A DNA stretch of 64,000 nucleotides. Source: Epiperipatus broadwayi (taxonomy: Eukaryota; Onychophora; Udeonychophora; Euonychophora; Peripatidae). The notes below the pieces were generated by a model, which did no database searches, was not told where the DNA came from, and saw nothing but the letters and a program-made list of their open reading frames with translations. Shown here in pieces: positions 31,938 through 44,787 of this stretch. The translations under genes were made by a program, and so were the position numbers. Numbering within the stretch: the first letter of the stretch is position 1; each line of letters starts with the position of its first letter. The stretch lies in the NCBI GenBank assembly GCA_028023455.1, contig JAQFVV010000043.1, positions 3,719,483-3,783,482 of the forward strand, given 5' to 3'.

Positions 31938-33420
31938 AATTAGTGAGATATAAGATATATGTTAATGCAGAGATGGAATTTGAAAATTATTTAAAAATAT
32001 TAGCAGTTCAGAAGATAATTGATATTCTAGTAAAATCAGCTACACAGATAACCAAAAAAAAAAAATCTGTAAATATCTAAATGAGACTTTATACTGTATG
32101 AATTAAAAAAGGAATATAAAAATATTTTAAGAGAATCCATTTTAGCAAATCGAATATTTGAAATTTTGTAAATAATATGAAAAAATGTTAAAGATGATAT
32201 AAGGAAATATAATTGTGAATTGGCAAGAAAAGCAATAGAAATGAAGACAATTCCCCAAAATATAATACAACTTCTTAGTAATGAAAGAAACTTTTCATCA
32301 GTAAGAAGATAGTACTATTATTACAACAAGAGTTAGCCTTATATAGTGTTTAGAAGAAAACAAAATACTTCTAATTTGAATTATTGTTGATGTCAAAAAA
32401 GAAACAGATAAGGAGTTAGAAAAGCGTTGACAAAATAATATATCAAATGACATTGCTATTTAAAAATGGTGAAACCAATATTAGAAATTCAAGATCTGTG
32501 AATTATTACAACTTGTTTACAAAGAATTTTGGACTCAAACCAGCCAAAAGAAGTTGGCTATAAAAGTGGTTTTAATATAGTAGATAAAATCTAACCATCG
32601 AACATCACATGATCATTCTTTATGCTTACACAAGTTGAAAGCCAAAAGCTTGAAACTAATCTGGAGATACTGGATGAGTAGGCACTGGATAGGGATTTTA
32701 TGCTCAAACCTTCATCCATTGATTGCTCGGGCTTGCACTGAGTGGCGCTACCATATGAAGAGTTTTGCCTGTGTGTAGATAAAATCTAGATATTAAGAGA
32801 AATTATAAAAAAGATCGAATGAGTTTGTTTTACAAATATAATTATGAAAAGATATTTGGTACTAAAAGCATTTCTATCCTGATTAAAACTTTAGAATATC
32901 CATATATAGGCCCTGGTTATTTTCAAATTATGAAGAACATTTATCCAAATGCAATGACAGTAATAAAAAATTGACATTGTTAAGAGTGTCCAAATCCTTT
33001 TATAGCAGATTAGTGGGAAATATTTTGTGGATTAAAGTGGAAAATTAAAAGAATAAAAATAAATGGAAATTATTTAGATCAACTAGATTTCAGAACTTAA
33101 AAAAATATTACAAGAGTTAGAAGATGAAAACAAGAAATTAGAACTAATCATAAATGCTAAAAAGGCTACAGTAATGTTAGATGGTATTTGATATAAAAAA
33201 AATGATAATATTGATTAAAAGAAGATAACAAACTACAACTTCTTTGATCAAATTATTGCTACAAATTGAAATATAATAGATAAAATTAATTGCATAATTA
33301 AAGGTGGATTAATTGGTGGAGAGGGAGAATTTAATTATATTAAAAGGAATAAATCATCTTTTTACATCAGGAAGTGATAAAAAATATAATGGATCCATTT
33401 AATTTTTTCAGTTTATAATA
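31938..33420 (+). pseudogene. LINE remnant, copy L5
   Basis: Heavily decayed plus-strand LINE: linker region (GATGATATAAGGAAATATAA near 32192 matches L1 at 4066), RT region (near 32520 and 32870-33060), and thumb region to about 33420. Many stops and indels are seen. It contains a family C insertion at 32594-32774. Its start TTAGTGAGATATAAGATA is shared with copy L8. Confidence 0.8.
32594..32774 (+). mobile_element. Family C element with 14 bp TSD
   Basis: This 181 bp insertion in L5 is flanked by perfect GTAGATAAAATCTA (32580-32593 and 32775-32788). It has the ATCACATGATCA start, a ribozyme remnant near 32638-32680 (GAAAGCCAAAAGCTTGAAAC: stem II pairs fully, but the first core box is lost), and the GGCGCTACCATATGAAGAG end. 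It is the cleanest proof that family C inserts with LINE-type duplications. Confidence 0.9.
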
Positions 33421-34040
33421 TTATATACTTTGGTTTATTAGTATTGTTGAAAATTAAAAATAGAAAACAATATTTTAGCCAGATGTAAATATGGTTTTAT
33501 CAATTAAACAAAGAATGGGCTCTGAAGCACTCTTTTAACAATCTTATTGCTGAAGGATTACTTATTTATATCTCAAAGGCAAATCATTTACTTCCATAAT
33601 GATTCATATATATTAAACTATGCTTATTTGATATTTACAATTATTAACTTTTATTTGATTATTACTACAAGGGTTGTTAAAGGTCAAATTGCCATCTCTA
33701 CTCTTTCTTTAATTTAATTGATTTTCAGTTCAAAACTATTAATACTATATTTACACAAGGGTAAAATATTGTTTCCACTCAAAATTTTAATGTCATCAAA
33801 CTAAAGCATATTAACTAACATCTTAACATAAAAACAATAGATGGATCCAATTTATTATTTATCATTTGTTGTTCTTATCATTGCAGCTGTTATTACTATG
33901 TGATTATTCATATAGTATACAAACATGGATGGGATGCTCACCAAATACACATTAGCCAGCATGATGGGTTTATTGGCCTTTTACCTCTGAGTTTTTAGTT
34001 GCCTGAAAATGCAGAATAAATGTTTGTGTAAATGATAAAT
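33421..34040. other. Spacer
   Basis: Nothing recognised. Confidence 0.4.
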
Positions 34041-34043
34041 ATT

Positions 34044-34310
34044 TTTCCAATAGAAAAAATTAAGAGACTGAATTGGAGTTGGGCTGGACATATTGCTAAA
34101 CGAGATGATAATAGATGGACAATTGAAATCTTAAATTGGATTTCAAGATATTGTAAAAGACCCAGAAAGAGACCACATGTGAGATGGATGGATGAAATAA
34201 GAAAGCGTCAGGGTAATGTGGAGAAGCTAAAGATCGGAGAAGATGGATTGAACTTGGAGAGACATTCATCGTGCAGTGGATTGATAATGGTTGATGATGA
34301 TGATTTGTTG
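34044..34310 (+). pseudogene. LINE 3' end, copy L6
   Basis: These 88 codons of the LINE C-terminus (LNWSWAGHIAKRDDNRW, RPHVRWMDEIRKR) are followed by the GATGATGATGAT tail. A small deletion after EIRK shifts the frame relative to L1. Strong 5' truncation. Confidence 0.88.
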
Positions 34311-34622
34311 TTATAAAAAAGGTTAATTATTCATAACTTAGATGATTGTAGTTTATTTTTATTTGTATTTCATATAATTTAAGCTATGTTTTTTAAAAAT
34401 ATTTACAATTATTAACACACACACACATATATATACTAAACCAAGTGTACCAATTCAGGTCATCAGTCAAAATCAAATTTAAAAATTTACTACCAATGGT
34501 ATACTTAGTTTATTATATTTTGATCCATTCACTATAAGCTGTTTTAACATTTAAGCTGTTTTAACTATCCTTGAGCTAAATCGTGAAGCAAATAGCAATA
34601 TTGTTTGTACACTTGTAGCTCT

Positions 34623-34752
<130 letters not shown>

Positions 34753-35011
34753 TTGAAAAATAATTTAATAGTATTTAAAAGTGAGTGAGCTTAAGAGTCC
34801 ATTGGACCAATTATTGATAAAAGCACACTTTGGAACTAATTATCCCACATTCTCAAGTGCTCAATGTATATGTGTATTTTAAATTCTACAAAGTGCTCAG
34901 AAAATGACTACTAACAATGTCCTAAATAAAATTTTATGAACTGCCTGCCATAGTAGAAAGAATAAAATCTGCAATATATTTTGTAATGTGCATTTTCATA
35001 AAAAAATAATA

Positions 35012-35721
35012 ATTGGTACTTATGGATAATCCCAGACACCACGAAGTTAATTACGGATAATTCTGGACAGTAAAATTTATGACATTAATATATGTATTTT
35101 AAAAATTACACTATCAAATTTTTTAAAAATATATAACCTTGTCTAATGATTAATTTATTAATAAAAAAATAAATAAAGTAACATTTAATTGCATATGACA
35201 CTTTTTTTAAGTGTCATAGCATCGGCTGGGATGCGAACCCGCAACCCGGGCAACTGCCTGCAAGTGCAAGGCAGTCACGCTGACCTCTCGACCACCAATG
35301 CAAGACTGCATATGACACTTCTGACTTCAATTGTTGCTAGGAAAACAAAACCCCTTTTTTAAAATAAAACATTAAAACTTAACCCCCTCCAGTCACCGTT
35401 CCTCATTTCCCTCTAAATTTTAATAAAAAGTTGTAGGAAAAATTTTTTTTTTTAAATTTATAGGAAAATGAGAAAAAGTGGAGGGAAGGAATTAAGTTTT
35501 AATGTTTTTTTAAAAAAGCGTTTTTTTGTTTGTTTTCCTATCAATAAATGAAAGACAAAAGTGTCATAAGCAATTAAATGTCAATTTATTTATTTATTAA
35601 TAAAATAATGATTGGACAGGATTATATATTTCTAAAAAATCTGATATTAATAATTTTTAAAATATATATATATAATTATTGCATTCAACCTCAGTGTCCA
35701 GGATAATCCACAGGTACCAAT
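35012..35721. mobile_element. Family E foldback element, copy 2
   Basis: The ends are ATTGGTACTTATGGATAATC and its near-inverse at 35700-35721 (GGATAATCCACAGGTACCAAT). The arms are inverted along their whole length and meet near 35430 (AACTTAACCCCCTCCA left; GGAGGGAAGGAATTAAGTT right). A SINE interrupts the left arm. No coding capacity. Confidence 0.85.
35204..35306 (-). mobile_element. tRNA-derived SINE, family B, with 14 bp TSD
   Basis: Minus-strand copy in the left arm of E, flanked by perfect TGCATATGACACTT (35190-35203 and 35307-35320). It belongs to the subfamily of the copy at 12300 (CTGCCTTGCACTTGCAGG). Confidence 0.93.
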
Positions 35722-35730
35722 AATATTTAA

Positions 35731-35806
35731 TTATTTGGGATAGACCTGTAAACTGACTTTGATTGAATTATTTGGGATAGACCTGTAAACTGACTTTGAT
35801 TGAATT
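35731..35806 (+). repeat. 38 bp tandem duplication
   Basis: Two identical units starting TTATTTGGGATAGACC at 35731 and 35769. Confidence 0.92.
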
Positions 35807-35828
35807 ATTTATTGAACTCTAAATAGCA

Positions 35829-35909
35829 TTGGTGGTCGAGAGATCAACGACAGCTGCTTTACAAGCAGTTGTCCCGGGCTGATGCTATGACACATGAAAA
35901 AAACAAAAC
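35829..35909 (+). mobile_element. tRNA-derived SINE, family B, internally deleted
   Basis: The tRNA-like head is present through CTTTACAAGCAGTTGTCCCG, but the box B part is shortened before GGGCTGATGCTATGACACATG and the A-rich tail. The duplications CTCTAAATAGCA lie at 35817-35828 and 35910-35921. Confidence 0.85.
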
Positions 35910-35921
35910 CTCTAAATAGCA

Positions 35922-36679
35922 AATCTTGGAGAGTTTTAAGAATATCATAAAAATAAAATGTATTTGCCATTTCACTGTATTTTTAACACTCTATAATTAT
36001 TAAACAATATGATTTTAAAATAAGATAAAACAACTTTTTTGAAAAAGTCAATTACCAAATTAAATAATGATAAATAATCACACCAGATGTATACCCCCCC
36101 CACACACCAAATTTAAATAAAAATGAAAATTTCATTCATTTGTATGAAAGGACATTTACTGATAAATCAAAACATTTAAATTTTTAGATTTTCCTAGAAC
36201 CCCTAGAACCTGTTGCATTTCATAAAATCTAATATCCAACTGTATTGTACAACATAAACCATTATATAATGAGCGTTCCAATAGCTCTCTTGGAACGCTC
36301 ATTATATAACATTTGTAATACAAGCTTATTAAATTAAGTCACGTGATATATGACTATTCCTTGCGACATATACCATTAAATATCTTATAAAAGAAGGTGC
36401 TATATAAAACTTCCCTATCTTAACAAAAATTGAAATATGCATTTCTTTACTGGAAAAAATAATGCTTTATTCTAGAATCAAAGAGCATATAACTTATACT
36501 ACCTAAAAAAAAAAAGCTGGAAGAGGGGGATTACTATTCAATTTTATTATGCAAAAAAAATTGAAGTTAGTTATCCATTTAAACCAATAACAACAACAAA
36601 ATAGGATTTATTTATTTTTTATCCTAAAACGTTTGTTCTCACAACATTACTATTGAAATTACTATGGTCACTAATTTCA
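35922..36679. other. Spacer with one strong hairpin
   Basis: Only the inverted repeat at 36261-36310 stands out: a 20 bp arm ATTATATAATGAGCGTTCCA with a 10 bp loop. Otherwise A+T-rich sequence. Confidence 0.5.
36261..36310. repeat. Hairpin, 20 bp arms
   Basis: Arms 36261-36280 and 36291-36310 differ at one base; the loop ATAGCTCTCT resembles the AATAGCTCT part of the family D end, so it may be a D-derived fragment. Confidence 0.85.
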
Positions 36680-36782
36680 GTTTTTTTTTCATGTGTCAAA
36701 GCATCGATCGGCCGGGAAGCGAACCCGCAAACCCGGGTAAACTGCTTCTCTGTGCTGACCACTCGACCACCAACACTTGACA
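36680..36782 (-). mobile_element. tRNA-derived SINE, family B
   Basis: Minus-strand copy with T run, CATGTGTCAAAGCATCG and box B complement GGAAGCGAACCCGC; the anticodon arm is partly deleted. No convincing target duplication. Confidence 0.82.
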
Positions 36783-37181
36783 GTTTCATTTATTTACTGC
36801 TTGAATCAATTACAAAATACACTAATTAAAGGATTAAAAACCCCACAATAATAAGGTTATTAAACTTGATTGGGTTAAATTTAACAAATGTGAAGAAAAT
36901 TAATGAAAAAAAAATTATATAGTGCAACTGGTATTTTTTTAGAATAATGTTCAGATGGTGTGCTTACAACCAGAAAATTCTCATAAGGTGCAAATACTTT
37001 AATAGATTATCTCAGACTATAATTATATTTATTTTATTTACAAAACAATGACTGAAATCACGTATTTCAAGACTTATCAAAAGCACACAATTCAAAAAGT
37101 CACATGTTCTAATTATAATTTAATACTTTCTCGTTTTAAAATTTTAAAATTACATTTGAAATTTTAAAATCTTTTTCTTCT
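36783..37181. other. Spacer
   Basis: Nothing recognised. Confidence 0.4.
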
Positions 37182-37267
37182 TCATCATCATCATTATAAC
37201 TATTATCATTTCACCACAGAATGGGGATCTCTCCACGTTTAGTGCAGCTTTTCTAATCCATAGCTTC

Positions 37268-37618
37268 CTCCATCTTATATGTGGTTTCATTCTAGGTCTT
37301 TTACAATCTCTTGAGATCAAATTTAAAACTTCATTTGGTATATATGTTTAGCTCTCTCCATCTTATATGTGGTTTCTTTCTAGGTCTTTTACAATCTCTT
37401 GGGATAAAATTTAAAACTTCAATTGTCATATATGTTTAGCTCTCTCCATCTTATATGTGGTTTCTTTCTAGGTCTTTTAAATCTCTTGAGATAAAATTTA
37501 AAACTTCAATTGTCATATATGTTTAGCTCTCTCCATCTTATATGTGGGTTCTTTCTAGGTCTTTTACAATCTCTTGAGATCATTATTTAAAAGTTCAATT
37601 GTCATTTCTTCTGGCTAT
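37268..37618 (-). repeat. Four tandem copies of an 88 bp LINE segment
   Basis: Units start at 37268, 37356, 37444 and 37531, each with CTCCATCTTATATGTGGTTT and TTTTACAATCTCTTG (third unit TTTTAAATCTCTTG). In LINE terms the unit encodes the KRPRKRPHVRWM-type region, so amplification happened after insertion. Confidence 0.92.
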
Positions 37619-37965
37619 ATGTCTGTCCAGTCCCATTTCAGCCTCTTAATTCTTTCAATGATATCAATTATATCTATTTGTTTTGTCAAACTTAGTTTTT
37701 ATTCTCTTCTTGTTACACATGATGTCCCCATATTTCATTAAGTAATCTGAAATCTCTGTACTGTTCTCCTGTTAAGAGACAAGTGTCAGATCCATAACTA
37801 AGAGCTGATAAAACACATCCATTAAAAGCCTTATTTTCCAACCACATATGCATATTATTTGTTAATACTGTTATTTCTAACAAAAGCATGGCCTTCAGGT
37901 TTAATTCTACGATTAAATTTTATCCATTCAGTCTCTATAGTATTAATAATCTAACCAAAATATTT

Positions 37966-38378
37966 GTAAACAAGGCAAAAACTCTCTCCATACAGTAGTG
38001 CCACCCTGTGCCAACCAGAGTAATCAATGGATGCCAGAAGGCTTGTGCATAAAATCCTTATCTAATGCCTACTCATCCAATATCCCCAGACTTGTTTCTG
38101 GCTTGTGGCCTTCATCAGTGAGGAGCTTTGGATCTGAGAGCACTGCACCTAGATCTTGGGATATAATGCAACCCTCCAGCAACCAACTTTTATCTCTACT
38201 TATCTATAAAACTATGAGAATGAAATTGAAAACACAAAATTATTTTCGATCTAAGCTCAATAACCTATATAGTCTGGTTGGCACAGGGTGGCACTACTGT
38301 ATGGAGAGAGTTTTGCCTTGTTTATAAACAATTATGTGCTAGTATGAAATGGTGATCATGTGATGCTTAATGGTTTAA
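37966..38378. mobile_element. Family C element in LINE L7
   Basis: Inserted with a 10 bp duplication CAAAATATTT (37956-37965 and 38379-38388). Inverted ends GTAAACAAGGCAAAA and GTTTTGCCTTGTTTATAAAC; the left unit includes the ribozyme region on the minus strand and the body; the right end extends to GATGCTTAATGGTTTAA. Confidence 0.87.
38083..38124 (-). ncRNA. Hammerhead motif, family C
   Basis: TCCTCA, CTGATGA, AGGC-CACAA-GCCA, GAAAC, AAGTC, TGGGGA. It is identical to 20914-20955 except T to A in stem III, which breaks the palindrome (ACA/AGT). Confidence 0.7.
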
Positions 38379-39118
38379 CAAAATATTTTTAGTTGTCAAG
38401 TTTTTCCAATTCCAACTATATTCGTTATTTTTCTTTTTTGAAACAATCCATTAGACATTAATTTAGTTATGGTTTAGTGAGATATAAGATACATGTTAAT
38501 GCAAAACTGGAGAAATAAAAAACTATTAAAAAAGTCAATAATAACTGTCGATATGTCTAGCCTTCAGAAATGCTCCAATAAATTTAAATAAAAATTGCAA
38601 ATGGTTTTAAAATATTAACAGACTTTGAAAATGGTTTCAGCAATAAAAAGAAAAGATACAACTTTCAGTGAAAACAGATATCATTACGAAATATATGAAA
38701 GAGTTTTATAAAGAATTTCACAGTAACAGAGGACAATAAAATAAATTACACATTACATTTATTAGGGACTTTCTAAATTTCCCAGACTTTTAGGTGAAGA
38801 AGTATGATAGACAATGAAATTTTTGAAGAAAGGAATAGCTCCAGGAAATGATGAAATTATTATTGATATCTTGATATAAAAAAATTGGTGGTAAAGTCAT
38901 ATAGCAAATGTCCAAATGATAAAATGATTGATAAATGCAGCAGCTATATTGATATTTAAGAAAGATAATAAAAGAAAATATTAAAAATTACAAACCTATC
39001 AGTTTTTTACCAGTTCATTATCAAATCTTTTGCCGCCATCTATTGCTAGCTTTCATAACTACTAGATGCCAGATGATAGAATTTAATAAATTCCTGACCT
39101 ATGTGGACCTATCAGATA

Positions 39119-39160
39119 TCCTCAGACTGGTTTCAAGGTTACAGCTTCCATCAATGAAGC
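39119..39160 (-). ncRNA. Hammerhead remnant, family F
   Basis: Minus strand: CATTGATGG in place of the CTGATGA box, AAG...CTT stem II, GAAAC, CAGTC, TGAGGA. Recognisable but degenerate. Confidence 0.45.
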
Positions 39161-39230
39161 TTTGGATCTTGGAACATTGCATCTGGATATTTAGAATATA
39201 CTGCGACTTCTTCCTAGCAATCATATAATA

Positions 39231-39305
39231 ACATTTCACTCTTCTTACACTTTAAAGCAAAATATATTTATTTATTTTTTACAGTGTAAGAAGAGTGAAA
39301 TGTTC
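39231..39305. repeat. Hairpin with 22 bp arms
   Basis: AACATTTCACTCTTCTTACA (39231 on) is exactly mirrored at 39284-39305. Confidence 0.9.
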
Positions 39306-40023
39306 TTATTATGTGTCCTAGCAATCATTCTTTACCTCTCTATTATACTATTAAAATGTCTGGTCAAACTTAAAAATAAATAAATATATTCAATCTTCAC
39401 CAACTTGTTTGGATAATTATGTAGACCTAAACAGCATCTTTATATTGTCACCAGGATTTGGTATAAATCAATAAAATAATACATGACTCTCAATAATTCC
39501 ACCTTACCTGATACAGTTTTAGCATCATACATTTTTTTATGATCTCTACCCCACCTATTGTAAGTTTTAGTAACTAATAGATGGCAGATAATAGTGCTTA
39601 ATAAAATCATATTCAACTGCTTTTTAAACATCAATATGTAAGCTGTAAACATGTGATATTTTATTGGTTTATACTAAGTCATGGTATTAAGGTAGAAATG
39701 TCTGCAAAAATAAGGACATTATAATATATAAAAATGCAACTGCTTTTAGATCTAAATAATTATCCAAGCAAATTGATGAAGACTGACAACATGTCCATCA
39801 GTTTGTGTTGACTTGATAATACAACAGGAAGGTAAATGATGGTTGCTAGAAAAAAGGTGTTTTAGATCCTAAAATTCACATGATCACCATTTCTTATTCT
39901 TGCTCATAACTGTTATTAAACAGGCAAAACTCTATATGTATTGCCACTCAGTGAAAGCCAGAGTAATCAATGGGTGCCAGAAGGCTTGTGCATAAAATCC
40001 ATCTAGTGCCTACTCATCCAATA

Positions 40024-40059
40024 TCCCCAGACTAGTTTCTGGCTTTGGCCTTCATCAGT
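40024..40059 (-). ncRNA. Hammerhead motif, family C, left arm
   Basis: CTGATGA, AGGCCAAAGCCA, GAAAC, TAGTC and TGGGGA are present; the 5' strand of stem I is deleted down to about two bases, so stem I cannot form fully. Confidence 0.6.
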
Positions 40060-40092
40060 AAGATCTGGGTGCAGTGCTCTCAGATCCAAGGC

Positions 40093-40134
40093 TCCTCACT
40101 GACGAAGGCCACAAGCCAGAAACTAGTCTGGGGA
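40093..40134 (+). ncRNA. Hammerhead motif, family C, right arm
   Basis: TCCTCA, CTGACGA, AGGC-CACAA-GCCA, GAAAC, TAGTC, TGGGGA. The change to C falls at the one core position that tolerates any base. The A-A mismatch at the base of stem II is kept. Confidence 0.72.
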
Positions 40135-40287
40135 TATTGTACAAGTAGGCACTAGGTGGGGATTTTATGTACAAGCCTTCTGGCATCCATTGATTACTCT
40201 GGCTTTCACTGAGTGGCAATATGTATAGAGAGTTTTGCCTGTTTTAGATCCTAAAATTCCAAGTGCACTATTCCGATATTCAAAAGT

Positions 40288-40328
40288 CTTCATTGATGAA
40301 TGAAATAAACTTGAAACTAGTCTGGGGA
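40288..40328 (+). ncRNA. Hammerhead remnant, family F
   Basis: CATTGATGA, a weak stem II, GAAAC, TAGTC and TGGGGA; the first core base is T and stem II pairs poorly. Confidence 0.45.
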
Positions 40329-40600
40329 TATTGAATAAAACAGTACAGGATAGGGGTTCATTAAGCCCTACTATCTGAAATCTATTAGTTATTTAAAGTT
40401 TACAGCAGTGACAGAGAACTGGTGAAAAAAGGTATATTGTTTTAAATGGCAATACCTAAGCAGGTCATGTGATATTTTATTCATCTTTATAAAATCTTTA
40501 TCAAGATAATTACAATACATCTAGAGAAAACTTCAGATTCTAACCAACCAAGAGGACAAACAGGATTTAAAGTGATTTTTAGCTGACTGGATTATGTTAA

Positions 40601-41345
40601 CCCTTAAACCGCTAATTTTATCATTGGTTGTATCAGATAAAAATCAAATCTTTTAATTGGCCAACTCACAAACTGAAGACAAAGCCTATTGTTAAAACAT
40701 ATTCGCCTATAATATTAAATTCAACTCAGATACGTTTATAAAAAGTATATAATTAATTTTTAAGATTGTGAAGACAACGAAAGTTCTTTCAAAAATAAAT
40801 TGCTATTTATTTATTCTAAGATATTCAATATCGGCAACATAAAAGTTATAATGTAAACAAAAAGATCGACTTTTACGTTATAGAAAAGTAAATATTTCTT
40901 TTTATTACAACTTCAATATTTGTACTAAAATCTTCAATATTTTTCGAAAATAATTTTGTTTTTTTATTATCTCTCTGAAAATTATGTTTAATTTCCATAA
41001 ATATTATTTAATAATAATTTAAATCGTATTCGAAATGAAAATCTCAGCGTTTTTCTTTATTTTCTTTGATCAGGCAGTTTCTTTGTTCTTTCCAGCCAAT
41101 CAGAATGTCTTTTTCGGCTGAGAGCATGCTAAGAACCAATCACAAATAATGTTCCTTCTTTGTTTAGGTTTAAATGCGTTTTTTTCTATTTTTTACTTCT
41201 AAAATAAATCGGAAGATGTCACCATCATACAGAACTTTTAAAAACGAATTCAATACGTATTTAACGAATTTTTTCGTATGAAAACGAACTGAGTTAGAGT
41301 GATTTCAGATGTCAACTAGGAGCCTCGTCGGGCGCGGGAAAAGGG
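40601..41345. mobile_element. piggyBac-like non-autonomous element 1
   Basis: Flanked by TTAA on both sides (40597-40600 and 41346-41349). The ends are CCCTTAAACCGCT at the left and, inverted, AACCCTTTTCCCGCGCCCG at the right: a shared CCCTT end as in piggyBac-like elements. 745 bp with no reading frame of note. Confidence 0.8.
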
Positions 41346-41349
41346 TTAA

Positions 41350-43285
<1,936 letters not shown>

Positions 43286-43770
43286 TTAAAGTATTAAGAG
43301 ATATTCTAAAAATAACCAGTGCATATGAGTTGTTATTACTTTATAAAAAGGCCTTCATTTTATAAGCATTTCCATAGTAATTAAAACTTTAAATCATCAA
43401 GATATAGATCTAGGATATTGCCAAATTTTGAAAAATATTTAGCAAAATGAAGTGATTAGATCATACCATTATTCTAATGAGATTAGCATTGAAAGGTATA
43501 CATCATAGGGTGATAGCATTTCTCCAAAATATTTTTAACAGAATTTTATAAAGAAATATTTTAGGAATAAAAGTAGAAAGCAAAGAGAGTAAAAGTAAAT
43601 AAAGATTATTTAAGTTATCTAGATTTTGCAGATGATATATTTATCTTTGCAAATAAGGCTTCTGAGTTTCAGGAAATGTTGCAAGAGTTATCAGATAAAA
43701 GTAAGAAAATAGAATTAAAGATAAATGCTAAAAAGATTTTAATAATGTTCAACTTCACACTTACATAAAC

Positions 43771-44078
43771 AATAGTAATTAAAGAGAAAGAGAGAGAGAG
43801 AAAAATAGTAATTAAAGAGAGAGAGTGAGAGAAATATTAATTAAAGAGAGAGAGAAATAGTAATTAAAGAGAGAGAAAAATAATAGAGAGAGAGAGAGAG
43901 AGAGAAAAAAAAAGTAAAGAGAGAAAAAAAAATAGTAATTAAAGAGAGAGAGAAATAGTAATTAAAGGGAGAGAAAATAGTAATTAGAAATAGAGAGGAA
44001 AAAAAAATAAGTAAAGAGAGAGAAAAAATAGTAATTAAAGAGAGAGAGAAATAGTAATTAAAGAGAGAGAGAGAGAAA
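43771..44078 (+). repeat. GA-rich minisatellite
   Basis: Repeats of AATAGTAATTAAAGAGAGAG with variable GA length, about 10-14 units. It begins right after the end of LINE L8, so it may have grown from that junction. Confidence 0.9.
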
Positions 44079-44086
44079 TATAGTAC

Positions 44087-44364
44087 ATGTTCTTAAATTG
44101 AATATTAAAATAAAATCATATAGAATGCAATAAAATACTCCTTTCTTTTTCTTGTACAATGAAATCAAGTAATTTATAATAAAATAGAAAGGTTTTTTTC
44201 CATGCAATTAAATTTTTTTTTTAATAAGTAGGGAAAAAAACATTTTCCTGCAAATTTTTATATAGACAAAAATTATATATAAATTAAAGACATGAAATAT
44301 AACATTTTTATTTCTGGAATTTTATTAATTCATTTTTAATGCTAAATATATATATATATATTCT
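44087..44364. other. Spacer
   Basis: Nothing recognised. Confidence 0.4.
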
Positions 44365-44420
44365 CATGTGTCATAGCATCAGCCGGGAAGCAAACCCGCT
44401 AACCCGGGACAACTGCTATA
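44365..44420 (-). mobile_element. tRNA-derived SINE, family B, fragment
   Basis: CATGTGTCATAGCATCAGCC and GGGAAGCAAACCCGC are present, but the copy stops at the anticodon arm (CAACTGCT). Confidence 0.75.
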
Positions 44421-44779
44421 AATAAACAATTATCAAACTTAAAATATATTTTATCAAAAAAGGTTTTAATGACAAAATTCTAAATAATCACAATTAGTAA
44501 TTTAATAGCAGTAGACATTAACATTTATCAAATGCTAAAAAATTTATTATACAAAGAAGTGCCACATATCATAAATGATTGGTTACAGAAAAATCGCATG
44601 GTGAATGAATTTATTATGAATGAGGGATAAATTCCTATAGAAATAATGTTTAATTGGAACTATAATACGATAAAACTGTGGGACTAATTTTTATATGAGG
44701 ATAAAAATTCACTTAATTTCAATAATGTTTTTGAAGGATAAATAACATCAACAATCTCAGGTTTATTTTACTTCTGTTA
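44421..44779. other. Spacer
   Basis: Nothing recognised. Confidence 0.4.
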
Positions 44780-44787
44780 ATGTATAT

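Larger units (their letters stand above)
37182..38470 (-). pseudogene. LINE remnant, copy L7, interrupted by family C
   Basis: Minus-strand LINE 3' region from the CATCATCAT tail (37182) through the C-terminal region to about 37965, then resuming at 38389 (TTTTAGTTGTCAAGTTTTTC) to about 38470 after the family C insertion. An 88 bp block has been amplified four times (37268-37618). Coding potential is destroyed. Confidence 0.83.
39878..40240. mobile_element. Family C inverted dimer with 19 bp TSD
   Basis: Perfect 19 bp duplications GTTTTAGATCCTAAAATTC (39859-39877 and 40241-40259) flank an inverted dimer: left arm about 39924-40059, right arm about 40085-40238, each with ends GCAAAACTCT and AGAGTTTTGC and a ribozyme. 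It landed inside family F. Confidence 0.92.
39031..40488. mobile_element. Family F composite with nested family C
   Basis: Bounded by ATCAAATCTTT (39020-39030) and ATAAAATCTTT (40489-40499), an imperfect 11 bp duplication. The ends are inverted (AACTACTAGATGCCAGAT near 39058 against ATCTGAAATCTATTAGTT near 40374; a third copy, AACTAATAGATGGCAGAT, near 39574). It holds ribozyme remnants at 39119-39160 and 40288-40328, a hairpin (39231-39252 with 39284-39305) and an inserted family C dimer (39878-40240). Confidence 0.75.
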
